Positions 42,361-51,297 of a DNA stretch of 64,000 bases are shown here, in pieces. This DNA comes from JACVRW01 sp963734365. Its GTDB lineage: Bacteria; Actinomycetota; Thermoleophilia; Solirubrobacterales; Thermoleophilaceae. A program made the translations under genes and the position numbers. The stretch's first letter is position 1. Every line of letters starts with the position of its first letter. The DNA lies in NCBI GenBank assembly GCA_963734365.1, contig CAVTGV010000004.1, forward strand, positions 124,001-188,000, written 5' to 3'. The notes under the pieces were generated by a model, which was not told the origin of the DNA, made no database searches, and was given only the letters and a program-made list of their open reading frames with translations.

Positions 42361-43257
42361 CTAGGCGAGCTTCCCCGCAAAATCGAGGGTGTTCGTGGCA
42401 ACCGTCACGCGCGCCTCCGCGGTGTCCATCAGCGTCTCCGTCACGAGGGCGGGCAGGCCCTGCACCGGCTCGTCGGCCACCACGCCGTCGAGAACGTCGC
42501 CGTACGCGTCGGCGATGCCCTGCGCGCTGGTCTCGATTCCGGCCTGGGCGCAGAACTCGGCGGTGGGGCCTTTGAGCGTGCGTCCGCCCACGAAGGGGCT
42601 CATCGCGACCACCGGAGCCCGCGCTGCCCGGAGGGCGTCGCGCATCCCCGGCAGGGCGAGAATCGGGCCGATCGAGATCACCGGGTTGGAGGGTCCGATC
42701 ACGATCGTCTCGGCGTTCTGCAGCGCGTCGAGCACCGCGCGGCTGGGGCGCGCGTCCTCGACGCCTCGCAGCTCTACCTGCTCGACGGGCCCGCGCGCGC
42801 CCTCGGCGATCATGAACTCCTGGAAGGGCAGCATGCGCCCGCGCGCGCCCACCCAGGTGGCCACGGGTTCGTCGGACATCGGCAGCACGCGCGCCTCCAC
42901 GCCCATCGCGTCCACCACCGTTCGGTGAGCCTCGGTCAGCGACTCGCCGGCGCGAAGCCGCTCGGTCCGCACCAGGCACATGGCCAGGTCGCGGTCGCCG
43001 AGGCGGAACCAGTGGGGCCGGCCCGCGGCCTCGAGCGCCTCCATCACCCTCCAGCTGTCGCCGCGCAGGCCCCAGCCGCGCTCGTCGATCGCGTCGGCGA
43101 GCCAGTAGGTGATCAGATCGGGATCGGGGGAGACGTGGACCCCGTAGACCTCGACGTCGTCGCCGGTGTTGGCCACCACGCTGAGCTCGCCGGCCACGTC
43201 CGCGAGGCCGCGTGCCAGCTTGGCCCCGCCGGTGCCGCCCGAGAGCAGGACTACCAG
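42361..43257 (-). CDS. cofD: 2-phospho-L-lactate transferase (CofD/FbiA)
   Basis: A 298-residue enzyme that moves the lactyl- or enolpyruvyl-phosphate moiety to FO. The N-terminal LVVLLSGGTGGAKLARGL, which contacts substrate, is in frame only if translation starts at a CTG at 43257. A GAGG ribosome site lies seven bases upstream of it, overlapping the end of npdG. Starting at the GTG at 43197 would lose this loop. Further motifs are VVANTGDDVEVYGVHVSPD, ETIVIGPSNPVISIGPIL and VVAMSPFVGGRTLKGPTAEF. It is the second gene of the F420 operon. Confidence 0.92.
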   Translation of the reverse strand: MVVLLSGGTGGAKLARGLADVAGELSVVANTGDDVEVYGVHVSPDPDLITYWLADAIDERGWGLRGDSWRVMEALEAAGRPHWFRLGDRDLAMCLVRTERLRAGESLTEAHRTVVDAMGVEARVLPMSDEPVATWVGARGRMLPFQEFMIAEGARGPVEQVELRGVEDARPSRAVLDALQNAETIVIGPSNPVISIGPILALPGMRDALRAARAPVVAMSPFVGGRTLKGPTAEFCAQAGIETSAQGIADAYGDVLDGVVADEPVQGLPALVTETLMDTAEARVTVATNTLDFAGKLA

Positions 43258-43913
43258 CGCGGTTCCTCGATGCCCGTGAGCTTGATCCCGGCGTGCGTCT
43301 TGTTGCGCACGTTCACCGAGATCAGCAGCGGCGTGATCGACTCGATGTGGCGGGCCTGCTCGAGCCGGCCGGCGTCCACCGGGCGCAGGCCGGGGATGTG
43401 GCGCACGATCTCGGCCGCCCTAGCCTTGGCCTCCTTGCGGTCGCCGGCGATCAGCACGTCCTCGTCGAGCCGGTGCTCGAGGTCGCCCATCACGGGGGCG
43501 CTGAGCGTGTGGAAGGCGGCCACCACATCGACCCCCTCCGGCACCATCTCCTGGGCCTGTTGCGCGGCCGAGCCCTGGGGCACCCCGAGCATGCGCGTGG
43601 CCTTGCCCGACACCGCGGCGGCCAGCGGCACGGTGGCGTCGATCAGCGTCTGCCCGGGCTGGAGCACGGGCTTGAGGTTCGTGAGCGTCTCCGAGTGCGA
43701 GCGGAAGGGCACGCACATGATCAGCGCGGGGCCGCGCGTGGCCGCCTCGGCGTTGACCAGGCCGCGGGCGTTCTCACCGATTCTGCCCGCCGCCTCCTCC
43801 GCGCGACCGGCGTCGCGCGAGCCGATCACCACCTGCACTCCCGCCTGTGCGAGTCGCGCCCCGAGGGCGAATCCGATCGCTCCCGTTCCACCGATGATGG
43901 GGACGCTCTCCAC
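43251..43913 (-). CDS. npdG: NADPH-dependent F420 reductase
   Basis: A 220-residue Rossmann enzyme exchanging hydride between NADPH and F420. The dinucleotide motif is IIGGTGAIGFALGARLAQAG, followed by VVIGSRDAGRAEEAA (with residues for the NADPH phosphate), ALIMCVPFRSHSETL, VAAFHTLSAPVMGD and the final ITPLLISVNVRNKTHAGIKL, all typical of the Fno family. It leads the operon npdG-cofD-cofC-cofE, and its stop overlaps the cofD start region by seven bases. Confidence 0.94.
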   Translation of the reverse strand: MESVPIIGGTGAIGFALGARLAQAGVQVVIGSRDAGRAEEAAGRIGENARGLVNAEAATRGPALIMCVPFRSHSETLTNLKPVLQPGQTLIDATVPLAAAVSGKATRMLGVPQGSAAQQAQEMVPEGVDVVAAFHTLSAPVMGDLEHRLDEDVLIAGDRKEAKARAAEIVRHIPGLRPVDAGRLEQARHIESITPLLISVNVRNKTHAGIKLTGIEEPRW

Positions 43914-43953
43914 GGGGCGGCCACCCTAACGAACGGGTAGGCTGCCGCGCGGC

Positions 43954-44703
43954 TTGAGACTCGCAGAGCGCACAGCGCTGGTCACCGGCGGCGCGTCGGG
44001 CATCGGAGCCGCGACCTCGCGCCGGCTCGCGGCCGAGGGTGCACGCGTGGCCGTGACCGACGTGAACCTCGACGGCGCCCGCGCGGTGGCCGACGAGGTG
44101 GACGGAGCCGCGTTCGAGCTCGACGTGCGTGCTCCCGAGTCCGTCCGCGCCGCGGTGGACGGTGCCGCGAGCGAGCTGGGACCCGTGGACATCCTCGTCA
44201 ACAACGCGGGCTACGACGAGTGGGGCTGGTTCACCGACACCGATCCCGAGCTATGGAGCCGGGTGCTGGCGGTGAACCTGGTGGGCGTGATCGCGTGCAC
44301 CCACGCGGTGCTGCCCGGCATGCAGGAGCGCCGGCGCGGCCGGATCGTGAACGTCTCCTCGGAGGCGGGCCGCGTGGGCTCGAGCGGCTCCGCGGTCTAC
44401 TCCGCGGCCAAGGGCGGCGTGCTCGGGTTCACCAAGGCGATCGCGATCGAGAACGGGCGCTACGGGATCACCTGCAACGCGGTGGCGCCCGGGCCGATCG
44501 AGACGCCGTTGCTCATGGCCGCGCCGGAGGCGCTGGGGGACGTGGGCAAGCGGCTGGTGGACACGATGATCGGCTCCACCAACCTGCGCCGCCTCGGCCA
44601 GCCCGACGAGGTGGCGGCGGCCATCGCGTTCCTCGCGTCCGACGACTCCTCCTATGTCACGGGACAGTCGCTCGGGGTGAGCGGCGGGCTTGCCAGAATC
44701 TGA
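43954..44703 (+). CDS. Short-chain dehydrogenase/reductase
   Basis: A 249-residue SDR. Cofactor loop ALVTGGASGIGAATSRRLA, NNAG motif ILVNNAGYDEWGWF, catalytic Ser in NVSSEAGRVGSSGSAV, and YSAAKGG with the Tyr and Lys. The aspartate in AVTDVNLDGARAVA favours NAD(H). The best guess is a 3-hydroxyacyl-CoA-type dehydrogenase, since the gene is followed two bases later by HMG-CoA lyase. The start is TTG at 43954. Confidence 0.85.
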   Translation: MRLAERTALVTGGASGIGAATSRRLAAEGARVAVTDVNLDGARAVADEVDGAAFELDVRAPESVRAAVDGAASELGPVDILVNNAGYDEWGWFTDTDPELWSRVLAVNLVGVIACTHAVLPGMQERRRGRIVNVSSEAGRVGSSGSAVYSAAKGGVLGFTKAIAIENGRYGITCNAVAPGPIETPLLMAAPEALGDVGKRLVDTMIGSTNLRRLGQPDEVAAAIAFLASDDSSYVTGQSLGVSGGLARI

Positions 44704-44705
44704 GC

Positions 44706-45623
44706 GTGTCCAGCACACCTGAGCAGGTCCGCATCCGCGAGGTCGGGCCGCGCGACGGCTTCCAGAACGAGCCCGAGGTCATCGCCACTCCCGACAAGGT
44801 CCGCCTGGTCGAGATGCTCGCCCGCACCGGTCTGCGGCGGCTCGAGGTCACGAGCTTCGTGCGGGCCGACGTGATCCCCCAGCTGGCCGACGGCGCCGAG
44901 GTCCTGCGCCGCGCCGAGATCCCCGACGCGGTGGCCGTGACCGTGCTTATCCCGAACGAGCGCGGCCTCGACAACGCCCTCGAGGTGCGCGAGCGGTTCA
45001 GCGAGGTCAACCTCTTCCTCTCCGCCTCCGAGACCCACAACCGCAAGAACGTGAACCGCTCGATCGAGGAGTCGCTCGTCGGCCTCGAGCGGGTACTGGC
45101 GCGGGCTCGCGGTGAGGGGCTGCGCTGCGAGGGGGTGATCTCGGTGGCGTTCGGCTGTCCCTACGAGGGCGACGTACCGCGCGAACGCGTGTTGGAGATC
45201 GCCCGGCGGCTGGTGGCCGCCGGCTGCGAGGAGATCGCCTTCGGCGACACCACCGGGATGGCCAACCCAGCCCAGGTGCGGCGCTTCTTCGACGATCTCG
45301 ACCTGGACGTGGAGCTCACGGCCCACTTCCACAACACCCGCGGGCAGGGGCTGGCCAACGTGGTGTCGGCGCTCGAGGCGGGCGTGCGCTCGTTCGAATC
45401 CTCGTTCGGCGAGCTCGGCGGCTGCCCGGTGCCGCCGGGCGCCACCGGCAACATCGCGAGCGAGGACCTGGTGTCGATGCTCCACGAGATGGGCTACGAG
45501 ACCGGAATCGACCTCGAGAAGCTGGTGGCCTGCGCGCGGGAGGCCCAGCGCGTGCTGGGCCGTCCGCTGGGCAGCCACGTGCTCACAGCCGGTCCCGTGG
45601 AGTGGCATCCGGACCGGGCATAG
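44706..45623 (+). CDS. mvaB: Hydroxymethylglutaryl-CoA lyase
   Basis: A 305-residue TIM-barrel lyase that splits HMG-CoA into acetoacetate and acetyl-CoA, the last step of leucine breakdown. Motifs: REVGPRDGFQNEPEVI at the start, LRRLEVTSFVRADVIPQLAD, FLSASETHNRKNVNRS, SVAFGCPYEGDVP, GDTTGMANPAQV, LTAHFHNTRGQGLANV and the catalytic-loop cysteine in GGCPVPPGATGNIASED. The GTG start at 44706 is two bases after the SDR stop. Acetoacetate can be activated by the synthetase encoded at 53618. Confidence 0.93.
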   Translation: MSSTPEQVRIREVGPRDGFQNEPEVIATPDKVRLVEMLARTGLRRLEVTSFVRADVIPQLADGAEVLRRAEIPDAVAVTVLIPNERGLDNALEVRERFSEVNLFLSASETHNRKNVNRSIEESLVGLERVLARARGEGLRCEGVISVAFGCPYEGDVPRERVLEIARRLVAAGCEEIAFGDTTGMANPAQVRRFFDDLDLDVELTAHFHNTRGQGLANVVSALEAGVRSFESSFGELGGCPVPPGATGNIASEDLVSMLHEMGYETGIDLEKLVACAREAQRVLGRPLGSHVLTAGPVEWHPDRA

Positions 45624-45653
45624 ATCCACTGGGTCCCGGGTAGCGCTGGCTAC

Positions 45654-47303
45654 ATGTCGACGCCGACGGAGGAGCGAGGCGTCGAGCGAGAGGAGGAGGT
45701 CCGCGAGGTCCGCAATGTCGGGCGCGGCGGCACCTACCGCACGCTCGACGAGCAGGCCGAGGAGGGACGGCTCTCGGCCGCCGAGGAGCGCTTCGAGCGC
45801 CGCCGCCGCACGGTCGGCCTGTTTCTCGGGCCGGTCGCGTTCGCGATTGTGCTGCTCGCTCCGTTCGACCTCGAGCCGAACCAGCACCGCCTGGCGGCGA
45901 TTCTCGCGCTGGTGGTGGTCTGGTGGGTCACCGAGGCCATCCCGATTCCGGTCACGGCACTGCTGGGCGTGGCGCTCGTCGCGCTGCTTGAGGCCACGCC
46001 GACCCCGCCCGAGGGAGATGCCGCCACCGACGTCGTGTTCTCGGCCTTCGCCGACGACACCGTCTTCCTCTTCATCGGGAGCTTCATCATCGCCGAGGCG
46101 ATGGTGGTGCACGGGTTGCACCGGCGATTGGCCTACCGCGTTCTGGCGATGAAGGCGGTGGGCGGCTCGACGTACCGGATCATCCTGGCCTTCGGGCTGA
46201 TCGGGGCCGTGACCTCGCCGGTGATGTCGAACACCGCGGCGGCGGCGATGATGCTGCCGATCGCGCTCGGCGTGGTTGGTGTGGTGGGCGGCATGGTCGC
46301 GAGGCAGCTCGAGGGCGAGCACGACGTCGAGAAGCTGCGCTTCGGTGCCGCGCTCATGCTCGTGATCACCTACGGGATCACCGTCGGCGGCCTGCTGCTG
46401 CCGATAGGGAGTCCGCCGAACCTGATCGGCCGCGACCTGCTCGAGAGCGAGACGGGCGAGCCGATCACCTTCGTCGAGTGGTTCGGCATGGCGCTGCCGA
46501 TCGTGATCATCATGTTCGTGGCCGTGATCGTGATCGTGATGCTGATGAACCGGCCCGAGGTCAAGCACGCGGATGGGGTGGAGGAGCACGTGGCGAAGGA
46601 GCGCGCGAAGCTCGGCCCGCTGTCGCGCGGCGAGAAGAACACTCTGATCGTGCTCGCCTTCGCGCTCGTCGGCTGGTTCCTGCCCGGGTTGGTGGGCCTC
46701 GTAGCCGGCGACGACTCGGATGCGTACGTGCAGGTGGGCGAGGCCGCCAACGAGGGCATCGTGGCGCTCGTGGCCGCGGGCCTGCTGTTCCTCCTGCCGG
46801 TTGACTGGAAGCAACGCAAGTTCACGCTCAACTGGAATCAGGCCGCACGCATCGACTGGGGGACGATCCTCCTCTTCGGCGGCGGCATCGTGCTCGGCGC
46901 GATGCTGTCCGAGACCGGTCTGGCCGAGCAGATCGGCACCTCGATCTCGGACGGGCTCGGGGTATCGGATGTGTTCGGCATCACCGTGGTGATCGTGATC
47001 ATCGCGGTGCTGATCTCCGAGACCACCAGCAACACGGCGAGCGCGGCGATCGTGGTGCCGATCGCGATCTCGATAGCCGCCGCCGCGAACGTCAATCCGA
47101 CGATCCCGGCACTCGCGGCCATCTTCGCGGCAAACTACGGCTTCATGCTGCCGGTCTCGACGCCCCCTAACGCGATCGTCTACTCCTCCGGGTTGCTGCC
47201 GATCACGCGGATGCTGAAGGCCGGCGTGGTCTTCGACATCATCGGCGCCGTGCTGTGTATCGCCGGCGTGACCGTGATGGCCAACCTGGTGGGGCTCGCG
47301 TAG
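45654..47303 (+). CDS. SLC13/DASS-family anion permease
   Basis: A 549-residue membrane transporter of the divalent anion/sodium symporter family. The two signature segments are PVMSNTAAAAMMLP and ISETTSNTASAAIVVP, with paired loops LPIGSPPNLIG and MLPVSTPPNAIVYSSG. A 50-residue charged cytoplasmic N terminus precedes the first helix. The family carries C4-dicarboxylates, citrate or sulfate; the SNT motifs favour a dicarboxylate. A dicarboxylate carrier would suit an organism using the ethylmalonyl-CoA route. Confidence 0.9.
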   Translation: MSTPTEERGVEREEEVREVRNVGRGGTYRTLDEQAEEGRLSAAEERFERRRRTVGLFLGPVAFAIVLLAPFDLEPNQHRLAAILALVVVWWVTEAIPIPVTALLGVALVALLEATPTPPEGDAATDVVFSAFADDTVFLFIGSFIIAEAMVVHGLHRRLAYRVLAMKAVGGSTYRIILAFGLIGAVTSPVMSNTAAAAMMLPIALGVVGVVGGMVARQLEGEHDVEKLRFGAALMLVITYGITVGGLLLPIGSPPNLIGRDLLESETGEPITFVEWFGMALPIVIIMFVAVIVIVMLMNRPEVKHADGVEEHVAKERAKLGPLSRGEKNTLIVLAFALVGWFLPGLVGLVAGDDSDAYVQVGEAANEGIVALVAAGLLFLLPVDWKQRKFTLNWNQAARIDWGTILLFGGGIVLGAMLSETGLAEQIGTSISDGLGVSDVFGITVVIVIIAVLISETTSNTASAAIVVPIAISIAAAANVNPTIPALAAIFAANYGFMLPVSTPPNAIVYSSGLLPITRMLKAGVVFDIIGAVLCIAGVTVMANLVGLA

Positions 47304-47329
47304 GCCTGATACGTCCCTCCCTGCTCGCC

Positions 47330-48442
47330 GTGGGCGTCGGCACGGCCGCGGTGCTCCCCGGCTTCCTCGTCGGCGCGCTGGCGCTCCAGATCCGCGGCGA
47401 CTTGGGCGGGAGCGTGTCCACGGTGGCGGCGGGGGTCACGGCCTTCTTCCTCGCCGGGGCGTTCGGAGCCGGGCTCGGCGGCCGGCTGTCGGAGCGCACG
47501 GGCGCCCTGCGGGCCATGCGCGGCGCGGCGCTCACAACGTGCGCCTGCCTGCTCGCGGCGGCCGCGTTCGCTCACTCGCTGGCGGTTCTGTTCGTGTTCC
47601 TCGCGGTCGCCGGCCTGGCCAACGCGGTGGCGCAGCCGGCGATCAACCTCTTCATGGCCGATCAGGTGGCTATCGAGCGACAGGGACTCGCGTTCGGCAT
47701 CAAGCAGTCGGCCATCCCCGCCGCGGTGCTGATCAGTGGTCTCGCGCTGCCGCTGCTGGCGATCCCGTTCGGCTGGCGGGCCACGTTCGCGCTCTGTGCC
47801 GTGGGCCCGCTGGCCGTGGCGGTGGTGCTTTCGCGCCAAGCTGGGGCGCTGCGGCTGCCGCCGGCGCGCGAGCGCCCACCACGGCCGTCGCAGGCGTTGA
47901 TCCTGATCGCGGTCGGCGCGGCGCTCGGCAGCTCGGCGCCGGGGGCGCTGAGCGCCTATCTGGTGGCAGCCGGAGTGGAGGCCGGCATCGGCGAGGGCAC
48001 GGCCGGGTTGCTGGCGGCGCTCGGCAGCGCCGCCTCCCTCCTGGTGCGCCTGACCGTGGGGGTGAGGGCGGACCGTCGCTCCGACTACGGCTTCGCGATG
48101 GTCACCGCTCTGCTGGTGGTGGGCTCGCTGGGCTTCGTTCTGCTGGCCTTCGAGGAGCCCGCGCCGTTCGTGGTCGGGGTGGTGGTCGCGTTCGCCTTCG
48201 GCTGGGGTTGGCCGGGCCTATTCAACATGGCCGTGGTCCATCTGCACCGTGAGGCGCCGGGCGCCGCCACGGGCGTGAGCCAGACCGGGATCTACGTTGG
48301 CGCCGCGGGCGGGCCGGCGGCGTTCGGCGCGCTCTATTCGGCGGCGGGCTTCGCCACCGCGTGGCTCGTGGCCGCCGCCGTGGCGGTCGCTGCGGGCCTC
48401 GTACTGGCCCTCGCGGGGCGTCGCGCGGCGCTTATCGGATAG
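47330..48442 (+). CDS. MFS transporter
   Basis: A 370-residue 12-helix major facilitator. The helix 2-3 loop reads LGGRLSERTGALRAMRGA, helix 5 holds GIKQSAIPAAVLISG, and the second half carries RLTVGVRADRRSDYGF. The GTG at 47330 is chosen because codon bias becomes gene-like only around 47312; the true start may be a CTG at 47306, which would add eight residues. It follows the DASS gene closely and is probably cotranscribed. The substrate is unknown. Confidence 0.8.
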   Translation: MGVGTAAVLPGFLVGALALQIRGDLGGSVSTVAAGVTAFFLAGAFGAGLGGRLSERTGALRAMRGAALTTCACLLAAAAFAHSLAVLFVFLAVAGLANAVAQPAINLFMADQVAIERQGLAFGIKQSAIPAAVLISGLALPLLAIPFGWRATFALCAVGPLAVAVVLSRQAGALRLPPARERPPRPSQALILIAVGAALGSSAPGALSAYLVAAGVEAGIGEGTAGLLAALGSAASLLVRLTVGVRADRRSDYGFAMVTALLVVGSLGFVLLAFEEPAPFVVGVVVAFAFGWGWPGLFNMAVVHLHREAPGAATGVSQTGIYVGAAGGPAAFGALYSAAGFATAWLVAAAVAVAAGLVLALAGRRAALIG

Positions 48443-48475
48443 CCACCCACTACTTGGGATTCAACATGGCCCAAG

Positions 48476-48489
48476 TGGGGTATACCCCA
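48476..48489. repeat. 14-bp perfect palindrome between convergent genes
   Basis: TGGGGTATACCCCA, with ACTTGG...CCAAGT arms nearby (48453-48476), lies between the MFS gene and the enoyl-CoA hydratase gene. Because both genes end here, an operator role is doubtful; it may be part of a transcript end structure. Confidence 0.6.
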
Positions 48490-48552
48490 TCTTGCCGCCG
48501 AGGCCGGTTTTCGGCATATGGGTTCCCCCGACCCAGCCTCGGCACCTGCGCG

Positions 48553-48579
48553 CGGGCCCGGATCATTGATCCGGGCCCG
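48553..48579. terminator. Bidirectional terminator-like hairpin
   Basis: CGGGCCCGGATCA and its reverse complement form a 13-bp perfect stem around a single T, 16 bases from the end of the leftward hydratase gene. It is well placed to end transcripts from both convergent genes. No U tract follows on either side, as is common in high-GC actinobacteria. Confidence 0.6.
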
Positions 48580-48594
48580 TTGCGCATCTCTCCG

Positions 48595-49375
48595 TCAGCG
48601 GCCCGCGAACTCCGGGTTGCGCTTCTCGAAGAAGGCCCGGGCGCCCTCGGCGAAGTCTTCGCTCGCCGCCAGTGTCTCCTGAGCGGTGACCTCGAGCTCG
48701 AGCGTGCTCGCGAGGGCCGGCTTGGCCGCGGCGTCCATGACGCTGCTTCGCGAGCCCCACGGCCCGCGGCGCGCACGCCAGCAGCTCTCCGGTGAAGGCC
48801 TCGGTCAGCTCGTCGAGCGAGTCGGCCGGCGCGATGCGGTTGGCGAAGCCGATGCGGTGTGCCTCGCGCCCGTCGATCACCTTGCCGGTCATGATCAGCT
48901 CCTTGGCGTTGCCCAATCCGACGATCGAGGGGAGCCGCGAGCAGCCCCCGACGTCGGGAAGCAGCCCGATGCGCACCTCCATGATCCCCGCCGCGGCGTC
49001 CTCGGCCATGGTGCGGAAGTCGCACGCCAGGGCGAGCTCGAAGGCGCCGCCGAGCGCCGCGCCGTGGATCTGGCAGACCGTGGGCTTGGGCATCTCCTCG
49101 AGCATGTTCCACCAGCGCAGGATCGGCTCGCGGAAGCGACGCAGGTTCTCGGGGCTCGCCGACAGCTCGCGCAGGTCGCCCACGTCCATTCCGGACGAGA
49201 ACAACGGACCCTCGCCGCGCACCACCACCACGCGTACGGCCTCGTCGGTGGCCGCCTCCTCGATGGCGGCGCCGAGCTCCTCGATCAGCGGCCCGTTCAT
49301 CGCGTTGCGCTTTTCCGGCCGGTTCAGGACGAGGTGACGAACCCCGTCGCGGTCCTCTGTTGCCACTAGTGCCAT
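48595..49375 (-). pseudogene. Enoyl-CoA hydratase/isomerase, interrupted by one extra base
   Basis: About 260 residues in two frames. The crotonase core is intact: LNRPEKRNAMNGPLI, FSSGMDVGDLREL, QIHGAALGGAFELALACD, VRIGLLPDVGGCSRLP with acidic residues of the active site, and TGKVIDGREAHRIGFANR. The frame breaks at 48745; without one base the C terminus reads LAKSVMDAAAKPALASTLEL and ends EDFAEGARAFFEKRNPEFAG followed by R and a stop, a normal crotonase tail. It would hydrate enoyl-CoA in fatty or branched acid oxidation. Sequencing error is likely. Confidence 0.85.
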
Positions 49376-49466
49376 GGCCCGACCCTACCGGCGCTCGCCG
49401 CGCACGAAGCCCTGCACGATTCCCGGCGTCCGAAGGATTAGCTTCCCTGCGAGCGAAGCCGCCAGG

Positions 49467-49745
49467 GTGCCGGAAACCACCACGGAACCCGAAACGCAAC
49501 CGCCCGCCCGGGCGCCACGAGCGGTGGTTGGAGCGCTGATCGGCGCCGAGGTGGGCGCCGCCGCGGGTCTGCTCTTCGTCGGCGGGGTGCCCTTCGCGCC
49601 GCTCGGCTGCGCCGCCGCGGGAGCGCTCGCCGGTCCGCTCGCCGCGCGCGGCGCGTCGCACCTCCGAACCGTCCTCGTGGCGCGCTGGCTACGTGCCCAG
49701 CTGCGGCGCGCGCACCCCCCGGATGCTCAGGCGGCCCGGCGCTGA
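49467..49745 (+). CDS. Small membrane protein, unknown function
   Basis: About 92 residues: a Pro/Thr/Glu-rich start (PETTTEPETQPPARA), one or two hydrophobic helices rich in Gly and Ala (VVGALIGAEVGAAAGLLFVG and beyond) and a basic tail (RTVLVARWLRAQLRRAH). GTG 49467 is a tentative start. It sits directly upstream of the carboxyltransferase gene. I do not recognise the family. Confidence 0.5.
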   Translation: MPETTTEPETQPPARAPRAVVGALIGAEVGAAAGLLFVGGVPFAPLGCAAAGALAGPLAARGASHLRTVLVARWLRAQLRRAHPPDAQAARR

Positions 49746-49771
49746 CCATCCCGTAAGGTCTCCGCCGGACC

Positions 49772-51283
49772 ATGACGAACCTCAAAGACGCACTGGAGCG
49801 CGCCCGTGGCGGCGGCCCCGAGCGCCATCACGAGAAGTCGCGCGACCAGGGCAAGTTGCCGGTCCGCGAGCGCGTGGCGCGGCTGATCGACCCGGACTCG
49901 TTCATCGAGGAAGCCCTGCTCGCCAACTGGGAGCAGGACGGCTTCGGCGCCGACGGCGTAGTCACCGGCATGGCGCGGGTCGGGGGGCGGCCGGTCGCGC
50001 TGATGGCCAACGACCCGACGGTCAAGGCCGGTTCCTGGGGACCGAAGACCGTCGAGAAGATCATCCGCATCCAGGAGCAGGCGCTCGAGCACCTGGTGCC
50101 GATGATCTATCTGGTCGACTCCGCGGGCGCCCGCATCACGGACCAGGTCCAGATGTTCCCCGGCCGCCGCGGCGCCGGGCGCATCTTCCACACGGAGGTG
50201 AAGCTGTCGGGCGTCGTTCCGCAGCTGTGCGTGCTGTTCGGCCCCAGCGCCGCCGGCGGCGCCTACATCCCGGCCTTCTGCGACGTGGTCATCATGCGCG
50301 ACGGCAACGCCTCGATGTACCTCGGCTCGCCGCGCATGGCGGAGATGGTGATCGGCGAGAAGGTGACGCTCGAGGAGATGGGCGGCGCTCGCATGCACAC
50401 CGGCGTGTCGGGGTGCGGCCACTTCCTGGTCGACGCCGACGAGGAGGGCATCGACCTCGCCAAGCGCTACCTGTCCTACTTCCCGTCGAACTGGCGGGAG
50501 GCGCCGCCGGTGAGCGTGGGGGAGGAGCCCGCCGCGGAGATACCGGAGATTCCCGCGGACGAGAACAAGCCCTTCGACATGCTGTCGCTGATCGACGCCC
50601 TCGTGGACGCCGGCTCGTTCCTCGAGGTCCACAAGCGCTGGGCCAAGGAGCTGATCGTGGGCTACGCGCGACTGGACGGCCGCGTGATCGGGATCGTGGC
50701 CAACCAGCCGAGGCAGAAGGGAGGAGTGCTGTTCGTGGACTCCTCCGACAAGGCCGCCCGCTTCATCTGGACCTGCAACGCGTTCAACATCCCGCTGCTG
50801 TTCCTGGCCGACGTGCCGGGCTTCATGATCGGCACCCAGGTCGAGCGCCAGGGAATCATCCGCGCGGGCGCCAAGATGATCTCGGCGGTGTCCGAGGCGA
50901 CGGTGCCCAAGCTGTCGGTGATCGTCCGCAAGGCCTACGGCGCCGGCCTCTACGCGATGGCCGGCCCGGCCTTCGACCCCGACGCCTGCCTCGCCCTCCC
51001 CGAAGCCAAGATCGCCGTGATGGGCCCCCAGGCCGCGATCAACGCCGTCTTCTTCAACCAGCTCCAGGCGATCGAGGATGACGAGGAGCGCGCCCGGCGC
51101 ACCGAGGAGCTGCGGGCCGAGTACAAGGAGGAGATCGACATCCTCCACCTCGCGTCCGAGCTCGTGATCGACGCCGTCGTGCAGCCGGAGACGCTGCGCG
51201 ACGAGCTGGTGCGGCGCTTCGCCGCCTACGACTCCCGCGATCGCAGCTGGCCGCAGAAGCACAACCCGGTCACGCCGGTCTGA
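49772..51283 (+). CDS. Acyl-CoA carboxylase, carboxyltransferase (beta) subunit
   Basis: A 503-residue biotin-dependent carboxyltransferase of the PccB/AccD family. KLPVRERVARLIDPDSFIE opens the fold, oxyanion loops are FGPSAAGGAYIPAFCD in the N domain and VRKAYGAGLYAMAG in the C domain, with PGFMIGTQVERQGIIRAGAK between. It moves the carboxyl group from biotin to an acyl-CoA. Sequences such as DSAGARITDQVQMFPGRRG (with D and R at positions important for acyl choice) are like the unassigned AccD4/AccD5-type group, so propionyl-, acetyl- or methylcrotonyl-CoA are possible. The biotin carboxylase is not in the window. With MmsA and MeaA it fits branched-chain catabolism. Confidence 0.9.
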   Translation: MTNLKDALERARGGGPERHHEKSRDQGKLPVRERVARLIDPDSFIEEALLANWEQDGFGADGVVTGMARVGGRPVALMANDPTVKAGSWGPKTVEKIIRIQEQALEHLVPMIYLVDSAGARITDQVQMFPGRRGAGRIFHTEVKLSGVVPQLCVLFGPSAAGGAYIPAFCDVVIMRDGNASMYLGSPRMAEMVIGEKVTLEEMGGARMHTGVSGCGHFLVDADEEGIDLAKRYLSYFPSNWREAPPVSVGEEPAAEIPEIPADENKPFDMLSLIDALVDAGSFLEVHKRWAKELIVGYARLDGRVIGIVANQPRQKGGVLFVDSSDKAARFIWTCNAFNIPLLFLADVPGFMIGTQVERQGIIRAGAKMISAVSEATVPKLSVIVRKAYGAGLYAMAGPAFDPDACLALPEAKIAVMGPQAAINAVFFNQLQAIEDDEERARRTEELRAEYKEEIDILHLASELVIDAVVQPETLRDELVRRFAAYDSRDRSWPQKHNPVTPV

Positions 51284-51297
51284 GCGAAGGCTCCGGC

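Noticed and set aside
47255..47329. GTG at 47255 as the start of the MFS gene
   Set aside because: The first 20 codons have poor third-position bias and overlap the preceding permease gene.
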